This document shows positions 1 to 8,160 of a DNA stretch of 33,312 nt, piece after piece. The translations under genes were made by a program, and so were the position numbers. The notes beneath the pieces are model-generated. The model was not told the origin of the DNA. It was given only the letters and a program-made list of their open reading frames with translations, and searched no databases. This stretch comes from Verrucomicrobiaceae bacterium. Lineage in GTDB: Bacteria; Verrucomicrobiota; Verrucomicrobiia; Verrucomicrobiales; DEV007. Within the stretch, counting starts at the first letter, position 1. Each line of letters opens with the position of its first letter. Location of the stretch: positions 1-33,312 of the forward strand of contig JAAYAT010000246.1 in the NCBI GenBank assembly GCA_012719225.1, written 5' to 3'.

Positions 1-386
1 CCTTTTGCCAGCAAGGAATAGGACTGGTCTTGCCAGATCACCGATGCATCTCCGGCGGTGACTTCGCTTTTTTCCAGTCGGGGATCGCCCCCGAAAAGTG
101 GAACGGCATGCCAGCCATCGGTGAAAGTGCGGACGTCGAACTCTGCATGTAAGCGAGGTAGCGGTCCGGAAAAATCGAGTAGATATCGGGCGATAGTGAG
201 AGCGGCATCAAGCGGGGGTTCGGGATCGGGCTGCGGTAGGGCCCCTTGGTGGCTCGCGTTCAGGAGAGCTTTGAGCTCCTGATAGGGTATCGTCACCTGG
301 GCACCGGGAATCGGGGGAAGTTCATCTCCATTGGAGAGAAGAGGACATACTATCGACAGGATGAGTGCGCGGAGAATCGTTTTCAT
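1..386 (-). CDS. Secreted protein of unknown function, partial (N-terminal 128 residues)
   Basis: The reverse strand reads from an ATG at 386 without a stop to the window edge, so the 3' end is missing. The first residues, MKTILRALILSIVCPLLS, look like a Sec signal peptide (short basic start, hydrophobic core), and cleavage would fall near the following NGDE. The mature part opens with a Pro-rich stretch (ELPPIPGAQVTIPYQELKAL), a style seen at the start of secreted verrucomicrobial proteins with beta-sandwich domains. I do not recognise a catalytic motif in what is visible. The gene is divergent from the ParDE pair, with 111 bp between the two starts. Reading frame and signal peptide support a real gene; the function is unknown. 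Confidence 0.72.
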   Translation of the reverse strand, partial: MKTILRALILSIVCPLLSNGDELPPIPGAQVTIPYQELKALLNASHQGALPQPDPEPPLDAALTIARYLLDFSGPLPRLHAEFDVRTFTDGWHAVPLFGGDPRLEKSEVTAGDASVIWQDQSYSLLAK

Positions 387-457
387 GACAAAAACTACGC
401 GAGCACTTTCCTCGGTCTTTCATCGAGACGCCGTCTGAGACGACATTCCAATTTCTT

Positions 458-498
458 CAAAGTTTGACAAACTTTGTTATTTTGACATTATTCTGTCA
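458..498 (+). promoter_or_regulatory. Palindromic operator/promoter region of the parDE operon
   Basis: Positions 458-476 form a perfect inverted repeat, CAAAGTTTG-A-CAAACTTTG (9-bp arms, 1-nt centre). A second, shorter inverted repeat, TGACA...TGTCA, spans 483-498 and runs into the start codon. A TTGACA hexamer at 464-469 lies inside the first palindrome and could be a -35 element. ParD-type RHH antitoxins usually repress their own promoter through such palindromes, so this is a good candidate autoregulatory site. The binding itself is inferred. Confidence 0.6.
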
Positions 499-734
499 TG
501 AATATTTCTCTGACGCCGGAATTGGAAAAAATGGTGCGAGAACGCGTCGAGTCCGGCCTCTACAATAATGCCAGCGAAGTGATCCGGGAGGCGTTGCGGG
601 ATTCATTGCGGCGGGAACGGGAAAGTGAATGGCTCGTGAGGGAGGCGGCGATTGGCTACGCGCAGCTTCAGAGCGGGAACACTGTCGAAGTGAGCACCAG
701 GGAGGAATTCAAAGATCTTTGTTCTCCGCGATGA
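498..734 (+). CDS. parD: ParD-family type II antitoxin (ribbon-helix-helix)
   Basis: This is a 78-residue protein. It starts with a short beta strand (MNISLTPELEKMV) and continues with the ParD-typical helix around residues 20-36 (SGLYNNASEVIREALR), which together form the ribbon-helix-helix DNA-binding fold. The acidic, less ordered C-terminus (about 45-78) would wrap the toxin. The start is fixed by the ATG at 498 directly behind a palindromic operator. The stop overlaps the toxin start by 4 bp (ATGA), the standard coupling for parDE. Role by family: it neutralises the ParE partner and represses the operon. Confidence 0.9.
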   Translation: MNISLTPELEKMVRERVESGLYNNASEVIREALRDSLRRERESEWLVREAAIGYAQLQSGNTVEVSTREEFKDLCSPR

Positions 735-1024
735 CTCTCGAGCTGACCGAAGCGGCGCTCGGCGATTTGCGGAAGATCCGTGAATACACGTTTTCTCAGT
801 GGGGTGAAGCTCAAGAGCAAACTTATCTGGATGGCATTTGGGACAAATTCGAGGAGTTGATCGCCGACCCCGAACGCTGGCGTTCACGCGAAGATCTTTT
901 TCCAGGATGCCGCATGGCTATCCATCACAAGCATCTCATTCTCTTTCGAGTGGACGGCGCAAAGCTACAAGTCATTCGCGTTCTCCACGGGGCGATGGAT
1001 TTGAAACGGCGGTTGGATGACTGA
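731..1024 (+). CDS. parE: ParE/RelE-superfamily toxin
   Basis: This 97-residue protein begins at the ATG overlapping the antitoxin stop; an upstream in-frame start at 629 lies inside parD and is rejected. The sequence shows the ParE pattern: an N-terminal strand (TLELTEAALGDL), two helices with a conserved aromatic/Trp stretch (YTFSQWGEAQ), and a C-terminal sheet with HHKHLILFRVDG followed by VIRVLHGAMD near the end. ParE toxins of this type usually poison DNA gyrase, whereas RelE relatives cleave mRNA. The ParD partner favours the ParE role. Length and motifs are complete, so the module looks intact. It converges on the MFS gene with only 40 bp between the two stops. Confidence 0.88.
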   Translation: MTLELTEAALGDLRKIREYTFSQWGEAQEQTYLDGIWDKFEELIADPERWRSREDLFPGCRMAIHHKHLILFRVDGAKLQVIRVLHGAMDLKRRLDD

Positions 1025-1064
1025 CGGTCGCCGCGGTTTCACCGGATGCGGGTTACCCGTCAGT

Positions 1065-2348
1065 TCACAGCCCCTTCCGATGGGTCTCCTCGGCGAGCCA
1101 GACGGACACGAGGGTGATCACCGCCATGCCGATGAGGTAGAGGGCGACGGGCCAGGGGGCACCGGCGCTCCAGCCGAGCAGGGCGGTGGCGATGAGCGGG
1201 GCGAGTCCGCCGGCCAGCGGAGAGGCGAGTTGGTAGCCGAGCGAGGCCCCGCTGTAGCGAACCCGCGTCCCGAAAAGTTCGGAGAAAAAGGCGGCCTGGG
1301 GCCCGTACATGGCGGAGTGGCCGATCAATCCGAGGACCACCGCGAGGATGACGTAGGCGGGCTCTTTCGTCCCGACAAGCCAGAAAAAGGGAAAGGCGAA
1401 GAGCAGCAGGAAAAAGGCGCCGCCGAGGTAGACGGGACGTCGCCCCCAGCGATCCGAGAGGGCGCCGAAGGCGGGGATCGCGACGAGTTGCACGGCGGAC
1501 CCCAGCATGACGGCATTGAGCAGGCCCGCTTTTCCCATTCCGAGTTGCTGCGATCCGTAGCTGAGGACGAGGACGGTGAAGATGTAAAAGTAGGCGTTCT
1601 CGGCGAAGCGGGCGCCCATCGCGAGGAGGACATTGCGGGGATGTTCGCGGAGGACGGTGAGGATGGGGATTTTCGGCCCGGAATCTTTCGCTTTGGCCTG
1701 GGTGAAGACCGGGCTTTCCATGATTTTCAGCCGGATGAACATGCCCACCCCGAGGAGGATCACGCCGAGGAGGAAAGGAACGCGCCAACCCCAGCTGAGA
1801 AAGGCCGTCTGCTCCATCCGCGAGACGAGCATGAACACCCCGTTGGCGAGAAGCATGCCGACGGGGACACCGGCCTGCACCCAGCTCGCGTGGTATCCGC
1901 GGCGTCCCGCGTGGCTGTGTTCGACGGCCATGAGAACCGCCCCGCCCCATTCTCCGCCGACCCCGAACCCCTGCACGAATCGTAGCAGGACGAGGAGGGC
2001 GGGTGCCCAGATACCGATCTGATTGTAGGTGGGGAGGAGTCCGATGAGAATGGTGGCGATCCCCATCATCATCAGGGTCGTCACGAGCATGGACTTGCGC
2101 CCGATTTTGTCCCCGTAGTGCCCGAAGACAATCCCGCCGAGCGGCCGGGCGAAAAACCCCACCGCATAGGTCCCGAAGGCCGCCATGGTTCCCGCGAGCG
2201 GCTCGAGATTGGTGAAAAAGAGTTGGTTGAAAACGAGGGCGGCGGCGGTCCCGTAGAGGAAGAAATCGTACCATTCTATGGTCGTCCCGATGAAGCTGGC
2301 GAGAACGACGCGGCGGATGCTGGCGGGAGTGACGGACGGAGCGGACAT
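1065..2348 (-). CDS. MFS transporter, metabolite:H+ symporter (MHS) family
   Basis: This 427-residue integral membrane protein has about 12 hydrophobic segments. MHS-family hallmarks are present: EWYDFFLYG at residues 25-33 in the first transmembrane helix, the MFS motif A (GHYGDKIGRKS, about 77-87), the RFVQGFGVGGEWGGA stretch in helix 4, and the second-half motif A copy GALSDRWGRRP near residue 300. This is the family of shikimate (ShiA), 2-oxoglutarate (KgtP) and proline/betaine (ProP) proton symporters; the substrate here cannot be read from sequence. The length is normal. It lies downstream of the ceramidase-like gene on the same strand, with a 138-bp gap, so co-transcription is possible but not tight. 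Confidence 0.9.
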   Translation of the reverse strand: MSAPSVTPASIRRVVLASFIGTTIEWYDFFLYGTAAALVFNQLFFTNLEPLAGTMAAFGTYAVGFFARPLGGIVFGHYGDKIGRKSMLVTTLMMMGIATILIGLLPTYNQIGIWAPALLVLLRFVQGFGVGGEWGGAVLMAVEHSHAGRRGYHASWVQAGVPVGMLLANGVFMLVSRMEQTAFLSWGWRVPFLLGVILLGVGMFIRLKIMESPVFTQAKAKDSGPKIPILTVLREHPRNVLLAMGARFAENAYFYIFTVLVLSYGSQQLGMGKAGLLNAVMLGSAVQLVAIPAFGALSDRWGRRPVYLGGAFFLLLFAFPFFWLVGTKEPAYVILAVVLGLIGHSAMYGPQAAFFSELFGTRVRYSGASLGYQLASPLAGGLAPLIATALLGWSAGAPWPVALYLIGMAVITLVSVWLAEETHRKGL

Positions 2349-2486
2349 GAGTGGGAAAGGCGGGCTGACTAGCGGATGGAGAGGTGGTGAGGATCGTCAA
2401 ATACCGGCTTTTTCAACAGGCTGCGGACCGCTCCCGCGTCGGATTTTCGACAGCCGTTCGAACTTGGTTTCCCATGGCTGCCAGCG

Positions 2487-3950
2487 TTATTCGGCCGCGG
2501 CGGGCTTCACCTCGGCGGCCATTTCGAGGAGGGCGTCCATGATTTTTACGGAAGCCTGCGGTTCCAGATAATTGGTGCCCGGCCAGGTCTCGTATCCGCC
2601 GAGGGCGAAGTGCCGCGGAGTGGGGAGGTAGCCGAAATACCCGTTGGCGAGTTCAATCATGAAGGACTTGGCGAAGGGACTGCGTTCGCGGAATTCCAGT
2701 CCTATTTCGGCAAAGGTCTCGCAGGGACTGGTCCCGATGCAGACTTCGCCGATCCGGAACAATTGCACCGGCAGTTTGGTTTCCGGGCTGGCCTCGGCGA
2801 GACGCTGGACCCGTCCGGCATACGAGAGGGGCAGGACCGCTTTGTCGCCAATGCGGGGGGCGGCGGCTTTCGTTTCACGCGCCCAGGCGAGGAGCTTTTC
2901 GTCCATCTCGCGCCATTTCACGTCCAACTCGCGGTAGCGGGCCTCGAGAGGGGCTTTGGTCTCCCATTCGAGGGACTCGAAGGCGGTGACGACTTTCCCG
3001 GCGAGATCGTTGGCGACATACCGCATCTGCTCGTAGGGAGCCTTGCGCTCCCGCTTCTTGCGGAAATTGATGTTGTTGATGTCACCGCTGGTGCCGTTCG
3101 CCATGATCGCGACCACCGGAGGATCCTGCTCGGCGGTGTTGAGTTCCCGCTCGACCGCCTTGCAGTAGTACCCGAAGTAATCGGCGGAGACGTGGGCTCG
3201 TCCGACCCCGCCGACGTAGTGCAGGGAGTAGGCGGAGAGCAGGGAAATGACGGGGCCGCCGCCCGCTTCGCGCAGGGCGAGGATGGAGACGCGGGGATCG
3301 GTGGGGCCGGCCGGTTCGATGAGATTGTCGCCTCCGGCACCGGGATTCATTTTCACTTTTTCCGAAGTGTCGCCGAAGGGATTGGCGGGCATCGTCCCCT
3401 CTTTCAGATACCAGCGGCGGTTGAAGACGTGCTCGGGCACTTCGATGCTGCCGAAGGCCACCTCGGCGGGGCGCAGCAGGTTCACCGCCCGCCTCACCCC
3501 GTCGGCGATGCGGCGGGCGACGAAGCTCTCATAGTCCGACAGTTCGGCATCCGATTGAAAGCCACGTCCGAGCGCGGTCGTGGCGGAGTGGGTGTGGGTC
3601 CCCGAGACCATGACGTGGCTCACCGGGATGGAGAGTTCGGATTCGATGTGATGTTTGGCCTCGAGGGCGACGCTGCGATGGAGTCCGAGGAGGTCGCAGA
3701 CCACCAGGGCGATTCTCGTGTTCCCGTCATCGAGAACGAGGCAGCGCGCGTGCAGTTCGTCGTGGATATGTTCCGCGGGGTAGGGGGTGAAACCTCCCAC
3801 GATAGGTTTGCCGAGGGGCGGGGTGATGACGCTGGTGGCGGCCCCGGCCCGCAGGACGGGTTCTTTCGCTTCCTCGGTCCGGGACAGCGTGGGGAAAACA
3901 AGGACCAGGGAGAGCAACCATACGGCCCGGAGGTGAGGTCTGAGATTCAT
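2487..3950 (-). CDS. Secreted neutral/alkaline ceramidase-like protein
   Basis: This 487-residue protein has a signal peptide (MNLRPHLRAVWLLSLVLVF, cleavage near residue 24). The N-terminal core resembles the neutral/alkaline non-lysosomal ceramidase domain: RAGAATSVITPP at 34-45, the metal-ligand stretch SGTHTHSA at 116-123, H244 in YSLHYVGG, and NGTSGDINN at 285-293, which corresponds to the active-site loop of ceramidases. Family members hydrolyse ceramide amide bonds in a Zn-dependent way, but the many PVC paralogues have no proven substrate. The C-terminal Ig-like half of true ceramidases seems shortened, since the usual length is 650-780 residues. I chose the ATG at 3950 because the signal peptide follows at once; another at 4000 would add a non-signal leader. 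Confidence 0.85.
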   Translation of the reverse strand: MNLRPHLRAVWLLSLVLVFPTLSRTEEAKEPVLRAGAATSVITPPLGKPIVGGFTPYPAEHIHDELHARCLVLDDGNTRIALVVCDLLGLHRSVALEAKHHIESELSIPVSHVMVSGTHTHSATTALGRGFQSDAELSDYESFVARRIADGVRRAVNLLRPAEVAFGSIEVPEHVFNRRWYLKEGTMPANPFGDTSEKVKMNPGAGGDNLIEPAGPTDPRVSILALREAGGGPVISLLSAYSLHYVGGVGRAHVSADYFGYYCKAVERELNTAEQDPPVVAIMANGTSGDINNINFRKKRERKAPYEQMRYVANDLAGKVVTAFESLEWETKAPLEARYRELDVKWREMDEKLLAWARETKAAAPRIGDKAVLPLSYAGRVQRLAEASPETKLPVQLFRIGEVCIGTSPCETFAEIGLEFRERSPFAKSFMIELANGYFGYLPTPRHFALGGYETWPGTNYLEPQASVKIMDALLEMAAEVKPAAAE

Positions 3951-4283
3951 GCCGCGAGGGTGGCGGTTGGGGACTTTCCCGGCAAGGGCGAAAGTCATCT
4001 CCCGAATGGCGTATGCGCGGGGAAGGCGATGTCCCGGCGACGTCGCTCGTTTGCGTCGACGCGGACGAGTCGGCAAACGTAGAACGGGTCTCCCGGCCCG
4101 TTCCGGCGATGGTCCGGCACAGGCGAGAACGGGCCGGGAGACGCGTCCTACTTTTTGGTGAGGGGGGATCACGGGCGGGTGTCCGCGGGTTAAAAAGCGG
4201 TTGAAGTGAGCGCGGTTCCTCACTACCTTCGCGGTCCCCGCCGCAAATCCCTGATTTTGACGGACAACCCGAGTAGAACCCTC
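3951..4283. other. Divergent intergenic region, 333 bp, with repeats
   Basis: The gap separates the ceramidase-like gene (minus) from the chaperone gene (plus) and must hold both promoters. I see no convincing protein in it. Its centre is occupied by inverted repeats (4048-4151, listed separately). A GTG at 4206 would extend the downstream protein by 26 residues, but these lack conservation features and precede the membrane anchor, so I treat that segment as leader DNA. No clear -35/-10 pair stands out. Confidence 0.5.
4048..4151. repeat. Composite long inverted repeat (REPIN-like element)
   Basis: Two 25-bp arms, 4079-4103 and 4127-4151, are reverse complements with only 2 mismatches. Each arm has an outer GTAG end and a shared core, CTCCCGGCCCGTTC. 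The loop is 23 bp. Directly before it a second inverted pair, CGTTTGC (4048-4054) and GCAAACG (4073-4079), touches the left arm. There is no U-run typical of an intrinsic terminator, and its place between divergent genes argues against termination. Paired inverted palindromes in intergenic DNA are the layout of REP/REPIN elements; mobility is inferred. Confidence 0.75.
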
Positions 4284-5819
4284 ATGCTGACCCAAATCCG
4301 CCACATTCAAAAAGGCACCCTGATCGTCGTCACCGCCCTGATCGTGGTTTCGTTCGCCTTCCTTTACTCTGACTTTGATTTCGTGCGGGGCACCGTGGGG
4401 CAACAGGACTGTGTCGTCCGGGTCTACGACCGTTGCTACCGGCAGAAAGAAGCCCGGAAACTGGCGAGCCATTTCGATGTTGCCCTGGAACTCGGGATGT
4501 ACGACTTCGCCATGGTCCTCTTCGGTGAAAACCGCCGGGACCGCGACCCCACCGATTTCATCATGAGCCTGGTCATTCTCCGCAAAGAAGCCGAGAAGAT
4601 GGGAATCCAGCCGACCTCCGCCCAGATCAAGGAAGCCATCCCGCAGCTCCCCATTTTCCAGCAACCCTGGGTCAACGCGACCTACGTGCAGAACAATATC
4701 CTCGGCCCGAACGGCTTCACCGACGGGGATCTCGCCCAACTGGTGAAGGACTACCTTTGCTTCCAGAAGCTGCGCAGCCTCATCGGGGTCGGGCTCGAGG
4801 CGGTTCCGAGCGAGGTGTCCCGTCTCTACACGAAATCGAACCAGCACTACACCGCCTCGCTGGTCTATTTCGACCGCGCGGAGTTCACCAAGGACCTCGA
4901 GATCACCGACGAGGAAATCAAAACCTATTACGAGGAGAACAAAGAAGGACTCAACTCGGAAGCGAAGCGCGGTTTCGACTACGTGAAATTCATTCCCAAA
5001 CCGGTCGCGGAGGACGCCACCAACGAGGAAAAGGCCAAGGCCAACCTCACTTTCGCCAACGCCGTCAACCGCGCCTACGCCGACCTCGCGGAAGGCACCG
5101 GCGACTTCGCCAAGGTGGCCGCACAGTATGTCGGCGAGAAGGCGGAGTTCACCATGGAACAGGGCGAGCTGGAGCCTTTCTCCCCCGCCGAGCCGGCCGC
5201 GATGCTGGAGAAAGAAGACGCCGTTCTGGAAGCCCTCTTCAGTCCCGCCCAGCAGATCAACGCCGTGACCGTGCCCCTGCAGATCGAAGGCGGCGCCTAC
5301 TACGTCTTTCACTACAACAACTCGGTGGAGCCGGTCCCGCTGACTCTCGAAGAGGCCACTCCGGCGATTCGCGAAGCCCTCACCGCGAGGAAATCCGACC
5401 GCGCCGTCAACGACGCCGCCAGCGCCGCCCTCGCCAAATTGAACGAAGTGCTCCAGTCCGGATCCTCCTTCGCGGAAGCCGCCAAGACCCTCGGGCTGAA
5501 AACCGAAACCCTCCCCGACTTCTCCGAAAACGAACCCCCGGCGGAACGTGACGATGCCGGTCTCATTGTCGAGGCGGTGTCCGGCCTGGCCGAAAAGGAA
5601 ATCTCCGCGGTGATGGAGCGTCCCGGTGGACTCGGGCGTCTCCTCGTCTACGTCGATACCATCGAGATTTACAAAGACGAAGAAGTGGATTCGAAAAAGA
5701 ATTCCCTCGCCGCTGCGGTGGAAAACCAGTTGGATCGCACCCTTTTCACCTCGTGGTTCAACCAACGGCGTCTCGAGTCTGGCTCGCAACGCGCCGATGC
5801 TCCGACCGGTATCCAGTGA
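4284..5819 (+). CDS. Membrane-anchored SurA/PpiD-like peptidyl-prolyl isomerase or chaperone
   Basis: This 511-residue protein has a short cytoplasmic start, one membrane helix (about residues 11-28, TLIVVTALIVVSFAFLY) and a large periplasmic part. The arrangement matches PpiD/SurA-type folding factors: an N-terminal SurA-like helical region (about 40-190, including a motif-like stretch LRKEAEKMGIQPTSAQI), a degenerate parvulin-like segment in the middle (about 225-365), and a C-terminal helical return. Classical parvulin signature residues are not obvious, so it may act as a chaperone without isomerase activity. The ATG at 4284 is preferred over an upstream GTG at 4206 because it sits just ahead of the membrane anchor. 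Its stop overlaps the start of the TPR gene. Confidence 0.8.
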   Translation: MLTQIRHIQKGTLIVVTALIVVSFAFLYSDFDFVRGTVGQQDCVVRVYDRCYRQKEARKLASHFDVALELGMYDFAMVLFGENRRDRDPTDFIMSLVILRKEAEKMGIQPTSAQIKEAIPQLPIFQQPWVNATYVQNNILGPNGFTDGDLAQLVKDYLCFQKLRSLIGVGLEAVPSEVSRLYTKSNQHYTASLVYFDRAEFTKDLEITDEEIKTYYEENKEGLNSEAKRGFDYVKFIPKPVAEDATNEEKAKANLTFANAVNRAYADLAEGTGDFAKVAAQYVGEKAEFTMEQGELEPFSPAEPAAMLEKEDAVLEALFSPAQQINAVTVPLQIEGGAYYVFHYNNSVEPVPLTLEEATPAIREALTARKSDRAVNDAASAALAKLNEVLQSGSSFAEAAKTLGLKTETLPDFSENEPPAERDDAGLIVEAVSGLAEKEISAVMERPGGLGRLLVYVDTIEIYKDEEVDSKKNSLAAAVENQLDRTLFTSWFNQRRLESGSQRADAPTGIQ

Positions 5820-6151
5820 GCGAGGAACTGCAGGACCTTTTCGATGAGGCCAACGGCGATCTCGCCGTCGGCGATCTGGAGGCGGCGGTGGAGAAATACC
5901 GCCGCTGCGTGGAGCTCGATCCCGCCTTCTTCGACGGCTGGCACGCCCTCGCCATGGCCCTGATGAAAACGGGACGTCTCAAAGAAGCGATCGGTGCGGG
6001 GCTCCAGGCCACCACCTTGCAGCCGAACGATCTCCTCGCCTGGACCGCCCTCTCGCAGATGTACGTGCAGGACGGACAGATCGGCGAAGCCGAGGACGCC
6101 AAGGGCAAGGCCCGTATCCTCTCGCTGGGCGGGCGCATCGTGCGGGACTGA
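5816..6151 (+). CDS. Small TPR-repeat protein
   Basis: This 111-residue soluble protein starts at a GTG that overlaps the stop of the chaperone gene (GTGA), so the two are translationally coupled. It consists of about three TPR units: residues about 6-38 (LFDEANGDLAVGDLEAAVEK), 39-72 (WHALAMALMKTGRLKEAI) and 73-106 (AWTALSQMYVQDGQIGEAE). The spacing and the small-Ala/Gly plus aromatic pattern are typical. TPRs bind partner proteins; the tight link to a membrane-anchored folding factor suggests an assembly or quality-control role, which is inference. It has no signal peptide, so it should stay in the cytoplasm. Confidence 0.82.
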   Translation: MSEELQDLFDEANGDLAVGDLEAAVEKYRRCVELDPAFFDGWHALAMALMKTGRLKEAIGAGLQATTLQPNDLLAWTALSQMYVQDGQIGEAEDAKGKARILSLGGRIVRD

Positions 6152-6198
6152 TCCCGCGACGCGGAAACGGACAGGCAGAAGAAAAGGATCCGAGTGGC

Positions 6199-7080
6199 TC
6201 AATAATCCTTCTCACGCCACGAGATGATCTGGGGACTCTCGTGCTTTTCCCCTTTGCGGAGAAGCCCGTGCCGGTCGAGGAAATCATCCATCGTCGCGAG
6301 GGAGGCTTCGTAGGAAACGGGATCGACATTGAAATTGTAAAAATTCCCGTCGCGTCCTTCGAAGGCGGCGAGTTCGCAGACGTTGTGGTGCCGTTGCATC
6401 CTCTCGGCGAACGCGGCGGCGTCCTCGCAGGGAACGAGGCGATCGGCGGTGCCGTGGAGCAGTAGCAGGGGCGGCATCTCCGCGGCGATGTGGCGTGAGA
6501 GCGAGGCGAGACGGGCCTCCTCCGTATCGGTGAACGCGTCGTAGCCGTAGCCGCCCTTGTGAAGGTCGAGGATCGCGCTGAACAGAATCGCGGCATCGGG
6601 CCGGGCGGTCGCCTCGTTGTGGTCCGGATTCGCCTCCGGCAGAGGGATTCCCATCGCCGCGTTCGCCGCGATATTGGCACCCGCCCCACCGCCCACGGCC
6701 ACCACCCGGAAGGGATCGAGGCGATACGATGCGGCGTGTTGGCGCAGGGTGTGGATCGCGGCGCGGCCGTCGCGCAGGGCATCGGTCGGGCACGATCCGG
6801 GATGGCTGCCGCGGTTGCGGTACTCGACGAGACCGCAGACGGCCCCCCGCTCCGCGTAGTAGAGCGCCTGGGGCGCGAACTGGACGATGCTGCCGCGATC
6901 CCACGCGCCGCTGTGGAAAAAAAGAAAGCCCGGTCGCAGCCCGCTCTCGCCGGAATCGCGGGGAAGATACACGTGGATGACGAGTTCGCTTCCGTCCGGG
7001 AGCGTTTCGTAGGGCAGGGTCCGGGCCTCTTCCAGGAGAAGCTGTTCCCGCTCACGCCGCCATTGGAACGCCTTCGTCAT
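6199..7080 (-). CDS. Alpha/beta-hydrolase fold protein, probably catalytically inactive
   Basis: This 293-residue protein belongs to the esterase/lipase (hormone-sensitive lipase or BD-FAE-like) group. Visible fold landmarks are the oxyanion loop FFHSGAW (54-60), the nucleophile elbow and the acid-loop motif LLLHGTADRLVP (D212). The elbow reads V-G-G-G-A-G at 129-134, so Gly132 replaces the catalytic Ser of the expected G-x-S-x-G. The expected catalytic His near 245 is Asn (GRDGNFYNF). Two of three triad residues are therefore missing while the frame and fold are intact, which suggests a binding or scaffold role. There is no signal peptide. It is the last gene of a four-gene minus-strand operon, 9 bp behind the oxidoreductase. 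Confidence 0.82.
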   Translation of the reverse strand: MTKAFQWRREREQLLLEEARTLPYETLPDGSELVIHVYLPRDSGESGLRPGFLFFHSGAWDRGSIVQFAPQALYYAERGAVCGLVEYRNRGSHPGSCPTDALRDGRAAIHTLRQHAASYRLDPFRVVAVGGGAGANIAANAAMGIPLPEANPDHNEATARPDAAILFSAILDLHKGGYGYDAFTDTEEARLASLSRHIAAEMPPLLLLHGTADRLVPCEDAAAFAERMQRHHNVCELAAFEGRDGNFYNFNVDPVSYEASLATMDDFLDRHGLLRKGEKHESPQIISWREKDY

Positions 7081-7089
7081 GTCGGCGGA

Positions 7090-8142
7090 TCACATCATTT
7101 CGCTCAGCTTCACTTCGCGGCCGAGTGCGAGCGATTGTTGTCCGGCCTCCAGCGCGGCGATGAGCTCGACTTCTTCTTCCATCGGCACGCTCACCTTGTC
7201 TCGCAGAACGAGGTCGAGGAAGGCTTCGAGGAGGTAGGCATAGAGATCCTTGAGATTTGGTTCGACGCGGAGGTTGCCTTTTTCACCGAAAAGTTGGATG
7301 GAAAAACCGGCCCGCATCCGCTCCCGCGCACCGACCATCAGGACGATGTCGAGATCCTTTTCATGGCGGAGCCGCACGATGTGGGCGCCCTCGCGTCCGG
7401 TGTTGTGGGCGCTGACCACGCCCGGTCCGAGCACAGCGTAGGCCATCGAGAGGGCGTGGATGCCGTAGTAGATCAGGTCCCCGGGGCCGGTCACGGTGCA
7501 GAGGCGGATCGGCCCGATCACGGCGGCGTCCTCGCGCAGCTTCACGATGTCGGGGACAAAACGCAGACTGCTCGCGGACATGAATTTGGTGCCGGTTTCC
7601 TTGGCGACCTTCGCGATGGCGGCGGCCTCCTTCGCGGTCATCGCGAGCGGTTTGTCGCAAAAGGTGGGGACACCCTGGCGCAGGGCGGCCTCGGCGTATT
7701 TCCACTGGGCACCGCTCCCGTCGTCGATGAGGAGGGCGGCGTCGACGTCCTCGACGCACTGCTCCGGCGTATCGGCCACGGTCTCGATCCCGCAGATCTC
7801 CGCGACGGCGGACGCGGCGGCCTTGTCAGGGTCCCATATTTTCACGACCCTGCCCTCGTCGATCCGCTTGGCCGACTTCACGAAGGTGCCCTCGAAGCTC
7901 TTCGCCTTTTCCTCGTCGTAGCCGTTGAAGGTCGTCGCGAAGGCGGTGCCGTGGTGGGAGCCGGGCGTGCGGGGTTTCGGTTCCGGTCCGTAGGCGGCGC
8001 CGTAGCTGGCCGCCGAGACGAGACCGAGGCGGAGCGGTTTGGCGGCGGTCTCCTGGGCGAGGGCCGAGAGGGCGGGAGAGGCGGCGGCGAGTCCGGCGAG
8101 GGACCGACCGAAGAAGGAGCGGCGTTCGATGGGGGGATTCAT
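7090..8142 (-). CDS. Tat-exported Gfo/Idh/MocA-family oxidoreductase
   Basis: This is a 350-residue protein. The N-terminus is a twin-arginine signal (ERRSFFGRS with R7-R8, then an Ala-rich hydrophobic stretch ending ALSALAQE), so it is exported folded with its cofactor. The Rossmann start after the signal (LRLGLVSAASYG) lacks the usual GxGxxG, while the CDKPLA motif, equivalent to the family's EKP, is present near residue 153. Such proteins oxidise or rearrange sugars with bound NAD(P); periplasmic PVC members are common, and their substrates are mostly unknown. It is shorter than many secreted relatives (about 430 residues). It lies between the SUMF gene (18-bp gap) and the hydrolase-like gene (9-bp gap), in one operon. 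Confidence 0.87.
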   Translation of the reverse strand: MNPPIERRSFFGRSLAGLAAASPALSALAQETAAKPLRLGLVSAASYGAAYGPEPKPRTPGSHHGTAFATTFNGYDEEKAKSFEGTFVKSAKRIDEGRVVKIWDPDKAAASAVAEICGIETVADTPEQCVEDVDAALLIDDGSGAQWKYAEAALRQGVPTFCDKPLAMTAKEAAAIAKVAKETGTKFMSASSLRFVPDIVKLREDAAVIGPIRLCTVTGPGDLIYYGIHALSMAYAVLGPGVVSAHNTGREGAHIVRLRHEKDLDIVLMVGARERMRAGFSIQLFGEKGNLRVEPNLKDLYAYLLEAFLDLVLRDKVSVPMEEEVELIAALEAGQQSLALGREVKLSEMM

Positions 8143-8160
8143 GCGAATGGGATGGTCTTG

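Noticed and set aside
4206-4283. GTG start extending the SurA/PpiD-like protein by 26 residues
   Set aside because: The added residues have no features, and the ATG at 4284 lies just ahead of the membrane anchor as expected for the family.
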